DNA of 64,000 nucleotides. Source: Gilvimarinus japonicus (GTDB lineage: Bacteria; Pseudomonadota; Gammaproteobacteria; Pseudomonadales; Cellvibrionaceae). The stretch spans positions 3,348,001 through 3,412,000 of the forward strand of contig NZ_AP031500.1 of the NCBI RefSeq assembly GCF_042847215.1, written 5' to 3'. The notes under the pieces were generated by a model. It did no database searches and was not told where the DNA came from. It saw only the letters and a program-made list of their open reading frames with translations. Made by a program: the position numbers and the translations under genes. Every line of letters starts with the position of its first letter. The first letter of the stretch is position 1. Positions 7,639-16,449 of this stretch are shown piece by piece.

Positions 7639-10221
7639 CTAAGACTTCTTTTTAAACTTCGCCAGCGTCTTCTTAAATCCAGCTGCTGCCTTCGCAAATA
7701 GAGATTTGCCCGTCGCTGCTGAGCCATCTTGCGCCGGTCGAACTGCTGCAGTTTGCGCCGATTTACGAACCGACGAGTCGGTTTGAGAGCCATTAGAACG
7801 CTTCCTCTTACGTGGTTTGCGATTACTATCTGAACCCGAGTAAGACTTTTGACCGCCACCGCGCTTGCCTTGCCGCTCATCAGCCTTGCCTTTACCGCCA
7901 GCACGCGAACCGGGCTTTTTACCCTTACTTTTGCCTTTGGCGCCAGACTTGCCCTTGCCCGAGCCGCGGCTATCTTTGGCGGCGGCGCGCCGACCGGATT
8001 TAACAGAGTCCAGCTCAAAGTCGATTTTGCGCTCTTCCAGGCTAACGCGTACTACTTTAACGGTCAGCTCGTCACCCAGGCCAAATACCTGCCGGGTACG
8101 ATCGCCCACCAAACGGTGCTTGGCCGGATCAAAGCGGTAGTAATCTTGTGGCAGTGCGGTAATGTGCACCAAGCCGTCGACGTAGATATCTTTTAGCTCG
8201 ACAAAAACCCCAAAGCCGGTCACGGCGCTGATAATGCCGTCAAACACATCGCCGACTTTATCCTCTAAGTATTCGCACTTAAGCCAGCTCACCACATCGC
8301 GGGTGGCCTCATCGGCGCGACGCTCGGCCAGCGAGCAGTGCTCGCCCAAAGCAATCACATCGACCATCTCGTAGGGATAAATTTTTGCGCGGGGGATGTC
8401 TTTAACGCCTTCGACGCGAACCACATGCGACGACTCTTGCGAGGAGCGCACTACCGAGCGAATAGCACGGTGCACCATTAAATCGGGGTAGCGGCGAATG
8501 GGCGAGGTAAAGTGCGCATAGGCGTCGTAACCCAAACCAAAGTGACCGTCGTTTTCGGCCTGATACACCGCTTGGCGCAAGCTGCGCAGCATCACGGTTT
8601 GAATCATATTGGCGTCGGCACGGCCTTTGATAGCCTCCATCAATACCTGATAGTCCGCCGAGGTTGGCTCATCGCCGCCGCCTAAACCTAACCCTAATTC
8701 ACCTAAAAACTCGCGTAAATTCTCGAGTTTTTCGGCTGTCGGGCCTTGGTGCACGCGGTATAAACAGGGAATTTTGTGCTGCTCTAAAAAGCGTGCGGCA
8801 CAGACGTTGGCGCACAGCATGCATTCTTCGATCAGTTTATGGGCGTCGTTGCGCTTGACCGGCACGATGTCTTGGATTTTGCGCTCGTCGTTAAACAAGA
8901 TACGCGTTTCTACCGTTTCAAAATCGATCGCACCGCGCTCGCTGCGCGACTCGCGCAAAACTTTGTACAAATTATGCAACGCTGCAATATCATCCAAACG
9001 GTCGGCGTATTCAGCTTTAACCGCCTCGTCGCCCGCGATAATCGCGCCCACTTGGTTGTAGGTCATGCGCGCGTGAGAGTTAATAATCCCCTCGTAAAAC
9101 TTATAGCCGGTAACCTTGCCGTGGCTATCAAGGTTCATCTCACACACCATCACCAAGCGGTCGACGTGCGGATTGAGCGAGCACAAGCCATTGGAGATCT
9201 TCTCCGGCAGCATGGGCACGACATGATCGGGAAAGTAAACGCTGGTGGCGCGGCGCTTAGAGTCGTCATCTAAACCAGTGCCGGGGCGGACATAGTGAGA
9301 CACATCGGCGATGGCAACAAACAAGCGCCAGCCGCCTTTGCGAGGCTGACACAATACCGCATCGTCAAAGTCGCGGGCGTCTTCGCCATCGATGGTGACA
9401 AAGGGCAAATCGCGCAAATCGGCACGCCCGCCCTTATCGTCTTCGTCGACCTCGCTCGGCAGCGCCTCGGCCTCACTCAGGGCATTGTAGCTCCACTGAT
9501 TAGGGATCGAATGCGCCTCAATGGACAATTCGATTTCCATGCCTGGCGCCATATGATCGCCCAGCACCTGAATCACCTTACCTTGTGGCGGACGCTGTTT
9601 TTCCGGCTGGCGGGTAATCTCCACCACCACAATCTGCCCAGAGGTGGCGTTCATCTCGGCGCCCTGAGCGATCATGATGTCTTGGGTAACGCGGCGGTTT
9701 TCGGGGCGCAAGAACTGCACGCCATCCTCTTTGATAAAGCGGCCAGCTAGCGTTGTCGTGTTGTGCGACAACACCTCAACAATAGCGCCCTCTTCTCGGC
9801 CGCGGTAATTCTCACCCTGCAGCCTAACCAGCACCTCATCGCCATCAAACACTTTGCGCATTTGGCGGTTGTGCAGATAGAGATCTTCGCCACCCTCAAC
9901 CGGCACCGCAAAGCCGTAGCCGTCGCGATGGCCCTGGACGCGGGCGCGCACCATATCCATGCGGTCGACCCGCGCAAACGCGCCGCGGCGATTACTGATC
10001 AACTGGCCGTCGCGAGCCATGGCAATAAGCCGGCGGCGTAGCGCCTCGATGTCGTCGTCGGTTTCCATGCCCAGCAAGTCGCAGGCTTCGGGGTGGGTGA
10101 CAGGCCCGTCCTGCCGATCCAGCAACTCTAGAATGACCTCGCGGCTGGGAATAGGATTGTCGTACTTCTGCGCCTCTCGCTCGGCGAAAGGGTCCACCGG
10201 TGGACCTTGGCGTTTACTCAA
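7639..10221 (-). CDS. rnr: Ribonuclease R
   Basis: The 860-residue 3'-5' exoribonuclease degrades structured RNA. Domains in order: N-terminal winged-helix region (about 20-90), cold-shock domains, the RNB catalytic core with DARDFDDAV acidic cluster near residue 280, an S1 domain near 640-730 (VFDGIISAVTGFGVFV), and a long lysine/glycine-rich basic tail that ends in KKK. I chose a TTG start at 10221-10219: it gives the family start SKRQGPPVDPFAERE and has a GGGG element 8 nt upstream. An in-frame GTG at 10260 is inside a terminator-like hairpin and is unlikely. The basic tail is unusually long and low in complexity. Confidence 0.93.
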   Translation of the reverse strand: MSKRQGPPVDPFAEREAQKYDNPIPSREVILELLDRQDGPVTHPEACDLLGMETDDDIEALRRRLIAMARDGQLISNRRGAFARVDRMDMVRARVQGHRDGYGFAVPVEGGEDLYLHNRQMRKVFDGDEVLVRLQGENYRGREEGAIVEVLSHNTTTLAGRFIKEDGVQFLRPENRRVTQDIMIAQGAEMNATSGQIVVVEITRQPEKQRPPQGKVIQVLGDHMAPGMEIELSIEAHSIPNQWSYNALSEAEALPSEVDEDDKGGRADLRDLPFVTIDGEDARDFDDAVLCQPRKGGWRLFVAIADVSHYVRPGTGLDDDSKRRATSVYFPDHVVPMLPEKISNGLCSLNPHVDRLVMVCEMNLDSHGKVTGYKFYEGIINSHARMTYNQVGAIIAGDEAVKAEYADRLDDIAALHNLYKVLRESRSERGAIDFETVETRILFNDERKIQDIVPVKRNDAHKLIEECMLCANVCAARFLEQHKIPCLYRVHQGPTAEKLENLREFLGELGLGLGGGDEPTSADYQVLMEAIKGRADANMIQTVMLRSLRQAVYQAENDGHFGLGYDAYAHFTSPIRRYPDLMVHRAIRSVVRSSQESSHVVRVEGVKDIPRAKIYPYEMVDVIALGEHCSLAERRADEATRDVVSWLKCEYLEDKVGDVFDGIISAVTGFGVFVELKDIYVDGLVHITALPQDYYRFDPAKHRLVGDRTRQVFGLGDELTVKVVRVSLEERKIDFELDSVKSGRRAAAKDSRGSGKGKSGAKGKSKGKKPGSRAGGKGKADERQGKRGGGQKSYSGSDSNRKPRKRKRSNGSQTDSSVRKSAQTAAVRPAQDGSAATGKSLFAKAAAGFKKTLAKFKKKS

Positions 10222-10240
10222 ATGATTTGCCCCATAAATT

Positions 10241-10275
10241 AGCAAAAATAAAACGGCCACCCAATGCGGGTGGCC
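10241..10275 (-). terminator. Intrinsic terminator or attenuator just upstream of rnr
   Basis: On the minus strand an 8-bp perfect stem (GGCCACCC/GGGTGGCC, loop GCATT) is followed by GTTTTATTTTT. It sits between the GntR regulator and rnr, only about 20 nt before the rnr TTG start. It can terminate the regulator transcript. Because a promoter-like -10 lies upstream of it, it may also attenuate rnr. Confidence 0.7.
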
Positions 10276-10286
10276 CGATGTCAGAC

Positions 10287-10292
10287 ATTATA
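10287..10292 (-). promoter_or_regulatory. Candidate -10 box (TATAAT) for rnr
   Basis: A perfect TATAAT on the minus strand lies about 12 nt before the hairpin at 10241-10275. No good TTGACA-like -35 box was found at 16-18 nt spacing. If used, transcripts would start near 10280 and pass through the hairpin before rnr. Confidence 0.35.
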
Positions 10293-10328
10293 GGGTATAT
10301 AGAAGGTTAAACCTACGAACCGGCGTTT

Positions 10329-11048
10329 TTACGCCAAATCAGACTTCTCCAGCTTTTGCTCAATAAAGCTCAGTGCCTCGTCAATCAGCAAAAACATGGC
10401 ATTTTTGGCGCGCTCGGCATTGCCGCTGGCAATCGCCTGGTACACCTTAGCGTGGTCATCGATCACCCCATCAGGGTTACCCTTAATGACATTGGTGTGG
10501 CTGATACTAACGTTAAGTGCCGTGCGGGTAAAATCGCGCATCCGAATGTAAAAGCGGTTTTCGCTGGCGTACAGGATGCTAATATGAAAATCGATGTCAG
10601 GCTCTAAGCCATTCTCACCGGCTTCAGCCGCCACGCGCATCCCTTCCAGCGCATCGCCAATCGCCTGAATGCGCTCGGGCCGGGCAAACCTCGCCGCCAA
10701 GGCCGCCGCTTCGGGTTCAATAGCGATACGCATTTGCAGGAACTCTTTTAGCACTTTAAGCGAGGGGTTACCCTCGAGGGACCAACGCAACAAGTCAGAG
10801 TCGAAAATATTCCAGTCTTCCTCGGGCATAATGCGAATGCCTTGACGCGGGCGGCTCGATATCAGCCCCTTGGCCGATAACATTTTTACCGCCTCGCGCA
10901 CCGCCGTGCGGCTAACGCCAAACTCTTCGCACAACTCCGCTTCCGTTGGCAGGCTTTCGTGTTGACTATAGTCCCCGCAAACGATCGCGCGCCCCAACTG
11001 TTGGGTCATGCGTTGTGACAAATTATTATTTCTTTCAAGTACAGCCAT
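10329..11048 (-). CDS. GntR family transcriptional regulator, FadR subfamily (FCD domain)
   Basis: The roughly 239-residue regulator has a winged helix-turn-helix at about residues 8-75 (LPTEAELCEEFGVSRTAVRE and the wing SRPRQGI) and an all-helical FCD ligand domain after it, with acidic/histidine residues (DIDFHISI, DDHAKVY) placed like the metal/effector ligands of the subfamily. Such proteins usually bind sugar acids or other small carboxylates or sugars. The next genes are a TonB receptor and an SGLT symporter, which carry FadR-like palindromes between them (14444-14454, 14699-14713), so it probably controls that module. I prefer the ATG at 11048; a start at 11060 is possible. The effector is not predictable from sequence. 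Confidence 0.85.
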   Translation of the reverse strand: MAVLERNNNLSQRMTQQLGRAIVCGDYSQHESLPTEAELCEEFGVSRTAVREAVKMLSAKGLISSRPRQGIRIMPEEDWNIFDSDLLRWSLEGNPSLKVLKEFLQMRIAIEPEAAALAARFARPERIQAIGDALEGMRVAAEAGENGLEPDIDFHISILYASENRFYIRMRDFTRTALNVSISHTNVIKGNPDGVIDDHAKVYQAIASGNAERAKNAMFLLIDEALSFIEQKLEKSDLA

Positions 11049-11180
11049 GTAATCTCTCACTCGACACAGGGCAATTCAATACCCGTAAACGCTAAAGGTA
11101 TCGGCTAGACGGCTTTGAATCAAGCGTAATTAGCGATAAATAACAGCAAACAACAGGGATTAAACATAACAGACGGGCAC

Positions 11181-11205
11181 AAAAAAGCCCCCGCATAGCG
11201 GGGGC
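11181..11205 (-). terminator. Rho-independent terminator
   Basis: A perfect 8-bp GC stem (GCCCCCGC/GCGGGGGC, loop of 3) is followed on the minus strand by six T residues. It is the end of any transcript coming from the TonB receptor gene, about 280 nt beyond its stop codon, after the structured region at 11289-11444. An A-rich start also gives it some bidirectional character. Confidence 0.85.
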
Positions 11206-11288
11206 AAAAAGAAGAGACCATGCATAACTGCAAATTTTACCTGCGGCCGACTGCCCATAGCCGACACACGTCATCACAGCTAAACACT

Positions 11289-11444
11289 TGTTCCGCATGT
11301 ATTCGGAACAGTGCGACGCGCAAACGCCGCTCCGGCCACCGGAGTTGACTGGCAACCGGACTCGGGGCAAGCCCGATCTAAGTGCCGCCGGGAAACTCCC
11401 GGCAAGCGAAATAAGCGCCTCGGCACGGCTTTGCCGCCCGAGGC
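11289..11444. other. Dense cluster of five hairpins in the 3' region of the TonB receptor gene
   Basis: Five inverted repeats follow each other in 156 bp: 11289-11310 (TGTTCCG/CGGAACA), 11330-11344 (CTCCGG/CCGGAG), 11362-11376 (TCGGG/CCCGA), 11387-11403 (GCCGGGA/TCCCGGC, 3-nt loop) and 11417-11444 (GCCTCGG/CCGAGGC with an inner CGGC/GCCG stem). No convincing reading frame covers the stretch. It lies between the receptor stop codon (11486) and the terminator at 11181-11205, so it would be in the receptor 3' UTR if transcribed from there. It could be a small RNA, a processed 3' UTR or an extragenic repeat cluster. I do not recognise a known riboswitch or REP consensus in it. Confidence 0.55.
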
Positions 11445-11485
11445 ATAACGATTACGACACAAATGCAGCGGCCGTTAGCGCTTCT

Positions 11486-14299
11486 TTAGAAGCTGTAACG
11501 AGCACCCAGTGCAAAGGTGCGCGCAATCTTCCAGTTACCCAAGGTGTGATATTCGCTGTTGCCGTAGCGGCTGTGCGATGTCTCATCGGTCAGGTTAGTG
11601 GCATCAAACGAAACGGTTAAGTCGTCAGTGACGTTGTAATTCAACTGGAAGTCCAGCGATTGCTGAGCGTCGCGATAAACTGCCAGCGGGTTCGCAAAAC
11701 CAGCAGCTTCGTTGTTGTTGTAAAAGTCGGAACGCCATACATAGCCCAAGCGGGTATCGAACGAGTCACGCTCGTAAACCAAAGTGATGTTATAAGAGGT
11801 ATCAGACACACCAACAATATCGGTGTCTTCGGTACCAACCACATCACCAGACTCATCCGTCACCGGAATCGTTTGCTCGGAGTCCAGCAAAGTCAAAGCC
11901 GCCTGAACACCGAGGCCGTCCAGAACACCCGGCAGATTTTCCGGGAAATAGCTCGCCCCCAACTCTACACCGCTCAGCTCACCGTCAGAAGCGTTATCGG
12001 GCTGCGACACAACAAACCGATCCGCTTGATATCCAGGAACATCCTGCTCAATCATATTGCGGAAGCCGACAACCAAACCTTCGATATCGCGCCGGAATGC
12101 AGTCAAATAAACTGAGCTGGCATCACCGAAGTACCACTCCAACGACAAGTCCATATTTTGCGAGGTGGTCGGCTCCAAGTCTGGATTCCCCCCCTCACCG
12201 GTACCGTAGCCCAAATTAGACAGATCATCGAAGTAAGTGAACGTGGGGTTCAGGTCGGTAAACAGCGGCATGCGCAGAGTTTCACCGTAGTTAAAGCGCA
12301 ATAACAAGCCTTCGGTAAAGTGCCAGCGCGCAGTCAAGCTCGGCATGAACTCGGAGACCTCGGTAGAGCCCTGACTACGCTCATCATTAATGCTATCCAC
12401 AAACTCGGTGTCGGTCTGAACATTTACGTAACGACCACCGATTTCACCGTCAAAGCGCATACCCGCCAACTCGGCTTCAAACTGAGCGGAGGCATAAAAA
12501 GCAGTATTCACTTCGTTGAGGTTAAACTGCTCAGTTTTTTGCTGGTTAACATCCATGGCATCTTCGGTGCCGTCATCATAAAGGTTGATGAACTGCTCAC
12601 GGTTGTCAAACAGAAACTGGCCATCCACATTGGCCCAAGTGCTCGGCACATTGTACTCACCATCCATAAAACCACTGTTTACGTAGGCAATGCCGTCATC
12701 TAAGTAAGTGGAGAACTGGCATTCTTCTGCCGTGCCCTGACAAAACTCTTCCCACTGATCACGGCCATACTCCGTAGCATCATGGTCATCGTAGCGCACA
12801 CCAAAATTAAAGGTGTGAAAGAAACCGCCTTCGTTCAGGTACTCACCATCCGCCGTAAAAGTTACTGCCGAACCCTCATTGCGGGCACCATTGTCGTACA
12901 AGGGGCCCATGCGATAGTGCGTCAGGTCAGTCAGATCAGCCTCGTTAACATCCGGGGTATTCGGGTCATCCACGAAGGACAAAGAGGCATTTTGGGTGAA
13001 ATCCAACATCATCTGATAGCGCTTCGGGTCAGCTCCGCGCGACGCGATAAAATCGTTTTCGAACTCACTGTCCTGATAAACCAACTCAGACTCTAAGGTA
13101 AAGTTGTCCGAAAGATCCCACTCACCGCGCAACGCATGCATAAACGAGTCGGTAGCGGCCGTGTTAAAATCACCACTCACAAAGCTACCCAGCGGGTTAG
13201 CAACAGTGCGCGACTTAATAATATTGGTACCTTCGTATACCTCAAAAGTATCTTCAATATTACCCAAAGTGGACAGATCGCCCCACCAGTCCGCATACGA
13301 AAAGAACAAATTATTGAAGGTATCATTGCGAAAGCCAGTGTACATAGACTCAAAGGTATAAATAGACGAGTCATTAGGAGCGTACTGCAGCGAGATATTC
13401 GCAGCAGTACGCTCGCGCTCGCCAGTATAGTCGGTCATAATAAAAGCATCGCGGCCTAAGTAGTACTCTTGCTCGACACCGCCCATCGTCAGAGTCGAGC
13501 CAGCCTCTGAAGGCAGACCATTCTCCAGACCGGGAGTCCACACATTGGTATCAAAAATACGCTGCAGCGGCGTATAGCCTTCCGCGATCGGATCTTCGTT
13601 CACAAAAGGAACCTGAGCACCCGGGGTCACAGACTGCGTACGAAAGTTAGTTTTGGCGTACGAAACGTTCACCAAAGCACCAAAATCACCTGCTCCGGTT
13701 TCCCATACATTACTAAACAGACCACTTAGGACTGGATCTGTCTCTTCAGACTCTTCGTTGTATACGCCGCGAGCCGCCAGCGACACTTTTGAGCCGTCAA
13801 AATCAAACGGACGGAAGGTGTGCACGTCGACCTGGCCGGCAATACCTTCTTCAAACTGACCGGCAGAGCGGTTTTTGATCACGTCGATACGCGATACCAA
13901 AGTAGAGGGCAAATCGGCCAAAGCCATGGCACGACCAGAAGCAGTAAAGACAGTGCGACCATTGACGGTGGTGCTAACGTCAGTTAAACCACGAATGGTA
14001 ACGGCATTTATCTCGCCATCGGCGCGGTCGGTCACCTGAACGCCAGGAACGCGCTGCAGGGACTCTACCACGTTATTGTCGGGAAGCTTGCCGATGTCTT
14101 CGGCGATAATCGCGTCCATCACCTGCATGGAGTCGCGCTTAATATCGATGGCTTTATTCAGACTGGCTCGGATGCCGGTGACCACCACCTCTTCGAGCAT
14201 CTCCATCTCATCATCACTGGTGGCCTGAGCGACAACCTGTGTAGAACCCAACGCAGCAACCAGGGCTATGGATGAGCTGAGCACACTTCGCTTGAACAT
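11486..14299 (-). CDS. TonB-dependent receptor, large carbohydrate-type
   Basis: The 937-residue outer-membrane protein has a signal peptide ending VVAQA near residue 26, a TonB box-like EEVVVTGIRASL at about 36-47, the plug domain (IAEDIGKLPDNNVVESLQRV, then GLTDVSTTVNGR) and a long beta-barrel ending in aromatic F (ALGARYSF). The IRASL plug signature and size place it with the oligosaccharide-importing receptors common in Xanthomonadales, Alteromonadales and Cellvibrionales, not with siderophore receptors. It has a good ribosome site (GGAGAG) before the ATG. It is divergent from an SGLT symporter and close to a GntR regulator, which suggests a sugar oligomer as substrate. The exact ligand is unknown. 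Confidence 0.9.
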   Translation of the reverse strand: MFKRSVLSSSIALVAALGSTQVVAQATSDDEMEMLEEVVVTGIRASLNKAIDIKRDSMQVMDAIIAEDIGKLPDNNVVESLQRVPGVQVTDRADGEINAVTIRGLTDVSTTVNGRTVFTASGRAMALADLPSTLVSRIDVIKNRSAGQFEEGIAGQVDVHTFRPFDFDGSKVSLAARGVYNEESEETDPVLSGLFSNVWETGAGDFGALVNVSYAKTNFRTQSVTPGAQVPFVNEDPIAEGYTPLQRIFDTNVWTPGLENGLPSEAGSTLTMGGVEQEYYLGRDAFIMTDYTGERERTAANISLQYAPNDSSIYTFESMYTGFRNDTFNNLFFSYADWWGDLSTLGNIEDTFEVYEGTNIIKSRTVANPLGSFVSGDFNTAATDSFMHALRGEWDLSDNFTLESELVYQDSEFENDFIASRGADPKRYQMMLDFTQNASLSFVDDPNTPDVNEADLTDLTHYRMGPLYDNGARNEGSAVTFTADGEYLNEGGFFHTFNFGVRYDDHDATEYGRDQWEEFCQGTAEECQFSTYLDDGIAYVNSGFMDGEYNVPSTWANVDGQFLFDNREQFINLYDDGTEDAMDVNQQKTEQFNLNEVNTAFYASAQFEAELAGMRFDGEIGGRYVNVQTDTEFVDSINDERSQGSTEVSEFMPSLTARWHFTEGLLLRFNYGETLRMPLFTDLNPTFTYFDDLSNLGYGTGEGGNPDLEPTTSQNMDLSLEWYFGDASSVYLTAFRRDIEGLVVGFRNMIEQDVPGYQADRFVVSQPDNASDGELSGVELGASYFPENLPGVLDGLGVQAALTLLDSEQTIPVTDESGDVVGTEDTDIVGVSDTSYNITLVYERDSFDTRLGYVWRSDFYNNNEAAGFANPLAVYRDAQQSLDFQLNYNVTDDLTVSFDATNLTDETSHSRYGNSEYHTLGNWKIARTFALGARYSF

Positions 14300-14403
14300 A
14301 ATTACTCTCCGTTCATTATTTTGACAGGCCTTAAACGTCGGTTTGCGCCTGCAGCTAGATTATTATCAGTAAATACAAACCGCACCGACCAGCGTCGACA
14401 CAG

Positions 14404-14427
14404 GCGATAGCGCCAGTGGGCTATCGC
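14404..14427 (-). repeat. 8-bp perfect inverted repeat in the receptor leader
   Basis: GCGATAGC and GCTATCGC are separated by 8 nt. The element is about 105 nt upstream of the TonB receptor start codon and probably within or near its 5' UTR. It has no T tract, so it is not a standard terminator; an operator or leader hairpin are both possible. Confidence 0.4.
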
Positions 14428-14443
14428 GGCTCTCCTCAGTTAT

Positions 14444-14454
14444 TTGTATTACAA
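14444..14454. promoter_or_regulatory. FadR/GntR-type operator candidate 1
   Basis: TTGTATTACAA is a palindrome around a central T and fits the FadR-subfamily pattern TNGTNNNACNA. It lies about 145 bp upstream of the TonB receptor start. The nearby regulator at 10329-11048 is of that subfamily, so it is the obvious candidate to bind. Confidence 0.45.
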
Positions 14455-14698
14455 TTAGAATATTAATGTCTTACAGAGAGATAGTCAACACCCAACAACA
14501 CCTTATTTATCCTACTTATAAAAGCTATAAAAAACAGTGAAAACCATATGCAACACTTAAAACCACCAATAAAAATAAGAAAACATTCGAAAACTCGTGT
14601 AAACCGCACGAAAAAGCGCAAAAAGTCAGAGTTCGCACCCATCAACACCCGCCTCCTCCAGATAAACAAGCTAACTGCCACTTTCACAACATAATATA

Positions 14699-14713
14699 TA
14701 TTATAGTACAATA
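14699..14713. promoter_or_regulatory. Operator candidate 2 (shared 15-mer)
   Basis: TATTATAGTACAATA is a near-palindrome about 80 bp upstream of the SGLT symporter start. It matches the element at 59459-59473 in the arabinan locus at 14 of 15 positions, and its core TTATAGTACAA is related to the palindrome at 14444-14454. Confidence 0.45.
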
Positions 14714-14791
14714 TAATAAGCCCTAGGTTGGTTTACTAAAAAACTAAAAACAAATGTTTCTTCCCACAATAATAGTCAATATGGAGTTGCC

Positions 14792-16423
14792 ATGATCGAG
14801 TTCGCGCCGCTGGACTACTGGGTTCTCACGTTATTTTTTGTCCTTCTAGCCGCTGTTGTCGGTTTCGCCATGCGCCAAAAAGAGCGTGATACCACCGATT
14901 ACTTTTTAGCAGGGCGCAATGCCGGCTGGCTGGTAATCGGTTCATCCATCTTCGCATCTAACATCGGCTCGGAGCACTTGGTTGGCTTATCGGGTGCCGG
15001 CGCGCAAACCGGCATGGCCATGGCTCACTGGGAGCTGCAATCGTTTATTATCATCTTGCTTGGCTGGCTGTTTGTACCCTTCTATTGGTCCAGTAAAATC
15101 TACACCATGCCGGAGTTTTTAGAGCGACGCTACGGCCCCTCATCGCGCACGTTTTTATCGGTTATCTCACTGGTGAGCTATGTCCTGACGAAAGTCTCGG
15201 TCACGGTTTACGCCGGTGGCGTGGTGTTACAAACCGTACTGGGTATCGACACTCTATGGGGGTTTGACTTCTTTTGGGTGGCGGCCATTGGCTTAGTGGT
15301 GGTAACCGGCATTTACACGGTGCTTGGCGGCATGAAGGCAGTGCTCTGGACCTCGGTTATTCAAACGCCGGTGCTTATTATTGGCTCGGTGGTTATTTTG
15401 GTTACAGGGCTTGAGGCGGTGGGCGGCTTTGCCGAGCTGGAACGCATTAATGCCGAGAAGATGCACCTGATCCGTCCTGCATCTGACCCGGACTTTCCCT
15501 GGCCCGGCGTTATTTTTGGGTCATTAATTATCGGGTTTTGGTACTGGTGTACCGACCAATACATTGTGCAACGGGTGCTGTCGGCCAAGGGGGTTAAAGC
15601 CGCGCGGCAAGGCACCATTTTGGCAGGTTACTTAAAGCTGTTACCGGTGTTTATCTTTTTGTTTCCGGGTTTGATCGCATTCGCCTTACACGAAAAAGGC
15701 ATTATCAATTTAGACAGCCCCGATCAGGCGTTCGCCACGCTCGTCTCTACGCTATTGCCAGCGGGCATAAAAGGCATTGTGATCGGCGGCCTGATTGCCG
15801 CTCTTATGAGCTCGCTCGCCTCGCTGTTTAACTCCTCGGCCACTTTGTTCACCATCGATTTTTATAAGCGCTTTCGGCCCGAATCGAGCGAGCAGCAACT
15901 GGTAAAAGTGGGGCGCCTTGCAACGCTAGTTGTTGTCGCGCTGGGCATCGTCTGGATTCCGGTGATGCAGCTGGTGGCCGATGTTTTGTACGAATATTTG
16001 CAACTGGTGCAATCGCTATTAGCCCCCGGCGTAGCCGTGGTGTTTTTACTTGGGGCCTTCTCAAAGAGCATCACCCCCACGGCCGGGTTTGTTGGGCTGA
16101 TAGCGGGCTTTGTGTTGGGTATGTCGCGCTTGCTGTTGCAGGTATTTTCCGAGTCCATTCCAACCGGCGGCTTGCTGCATCAATTATTAACCGTTAACTG
16201 GCTGTACTACTGCATCGGCCTATTTATTGTTGTATGCGTTATCGTACTGGGGGTGAGCTTGTTTACCAAGCCCGCGTGCGAGGCACAGCTGGCCGGCATT
16301 ACCTACGGCTCCATTAGCGCCGAGCAGCGCGCCGAAATACGCGCGGGCATCTCTAAGTGGGATATTGTTCACTCGGCCATTATCGTTGCGATTACCATTG
16401 GTATTTATGTACGGTTTTGGTAG
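14792..16423 (+). CDS. Sodium/sugar symporter, SGLT-type (SSS family)
   Basis: The 543-residue inner-membrane protein has about 14 predicted transmembrane helices of the LeuT-like SSS fold. SGLT signatures are visible: the first helix region ASNIGSEHLVGLSG, IYTMPEFLERRYG and the later helix GLIAALMSSLASLFNSSATL. vSGLT, the galactose transporter of Vibrio, shares these motifs, so a hexose or pentose such as glucose, galactose or arabinose is the likely substrate. GGAG lies 7 nt upstream of the ATG. It is divergent from a TonB receptor, with candidate GntR operators between, which fits outer- and inner-membrane uptake of the same sugar. Confidence 0.88.
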   Translation: MIEFAPLDYWVLTLFFVLLAAVVGFAMRQKERDTTDYFLAGRNAGWLVIGSSIFASNIGSEHLVGLSGAGAQTGMAMAHWELQSFIIILLGWLFVPFYWSSKIYTMPEFLERRYGPSSRTFLSVISLVSYVLTKVSVTVYAGGVVLQTVLGIDTLWGFDFFWVAAIGLVVVTGIYTVLGGMKAVLWTSVIQTPVLIIGSVVILVTGLEAVGGFAELERINAEKMHLIRPASDPDFPWPGVIFGSLIIGFWYWCTDQYIVQRVLSAKGVKAARQGTILAGYLKLLPVFIFLFPGLIAFALHEKGIINLDSPDQAFATLVSTLLPAGIKGIVIGGLIAALMSSLASLFNSSATLFTIDFYKRFRPESSEQQLVKVGRLATLVVVALGIVWIPVMQLVADVLYEYLQLVQSLLAPGVAVVFLLGAFSKSITPTAGFVGLIAGFVLGMSRLLLQVFSESIPTGGLLHQLLTVNWLYYCIGLFIVVCVIVLGVSLFTKPACEAQLAGITYGSISAEQRAEIRAGISKWDIVHSAIIVAITIGIYVRFW

Positions 16424-16449
16424 TGGCCTGTGTCCGTACGAGTAACCCA

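Larger units (their letters stand above)
14300..14791. other. AT-rich divergent regulatory region between TonB receptor and SGLT symporter
   Basis: This 492-bp stretch separates two divergent genes and is much richer in A and T than its surroundings. It holds a hairpin (14404-14427), two FadR-like palindromes (14444-14454, 14699-14713) and both promoters. An open frame on the minus strand at 14463-14711 has no recognisable domain and unsuitable codon use, so I see no gene here. Confidence 0.6.

Noticed and set aside
7563..8018. Second frame of 151 codons over the rnr tail
   Set aside because: Arises from the repetitive lysine-rich 3' part of rnr; no family match.
10222..10328. tRNA upstream of rnr
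   Set aside because: No cloverleaf or T-arm (GGTTCGAAT-type) sequence; only a terminator-like hairpin and a -10-like box.
11289..11444. Cobalamin or cyclic-di-GMP riboswitch
   Set aside because: The required conserved boxes are absent in both orientations, and the element lies downstream of a gene, not in a leader.
14463..14711. Open frame of 82 codons on the minus strand
   Set aside because: AT-rich promoter region, no recognisable domain, very hydrophobic and aromatic composition expected from AT-rich DNA.
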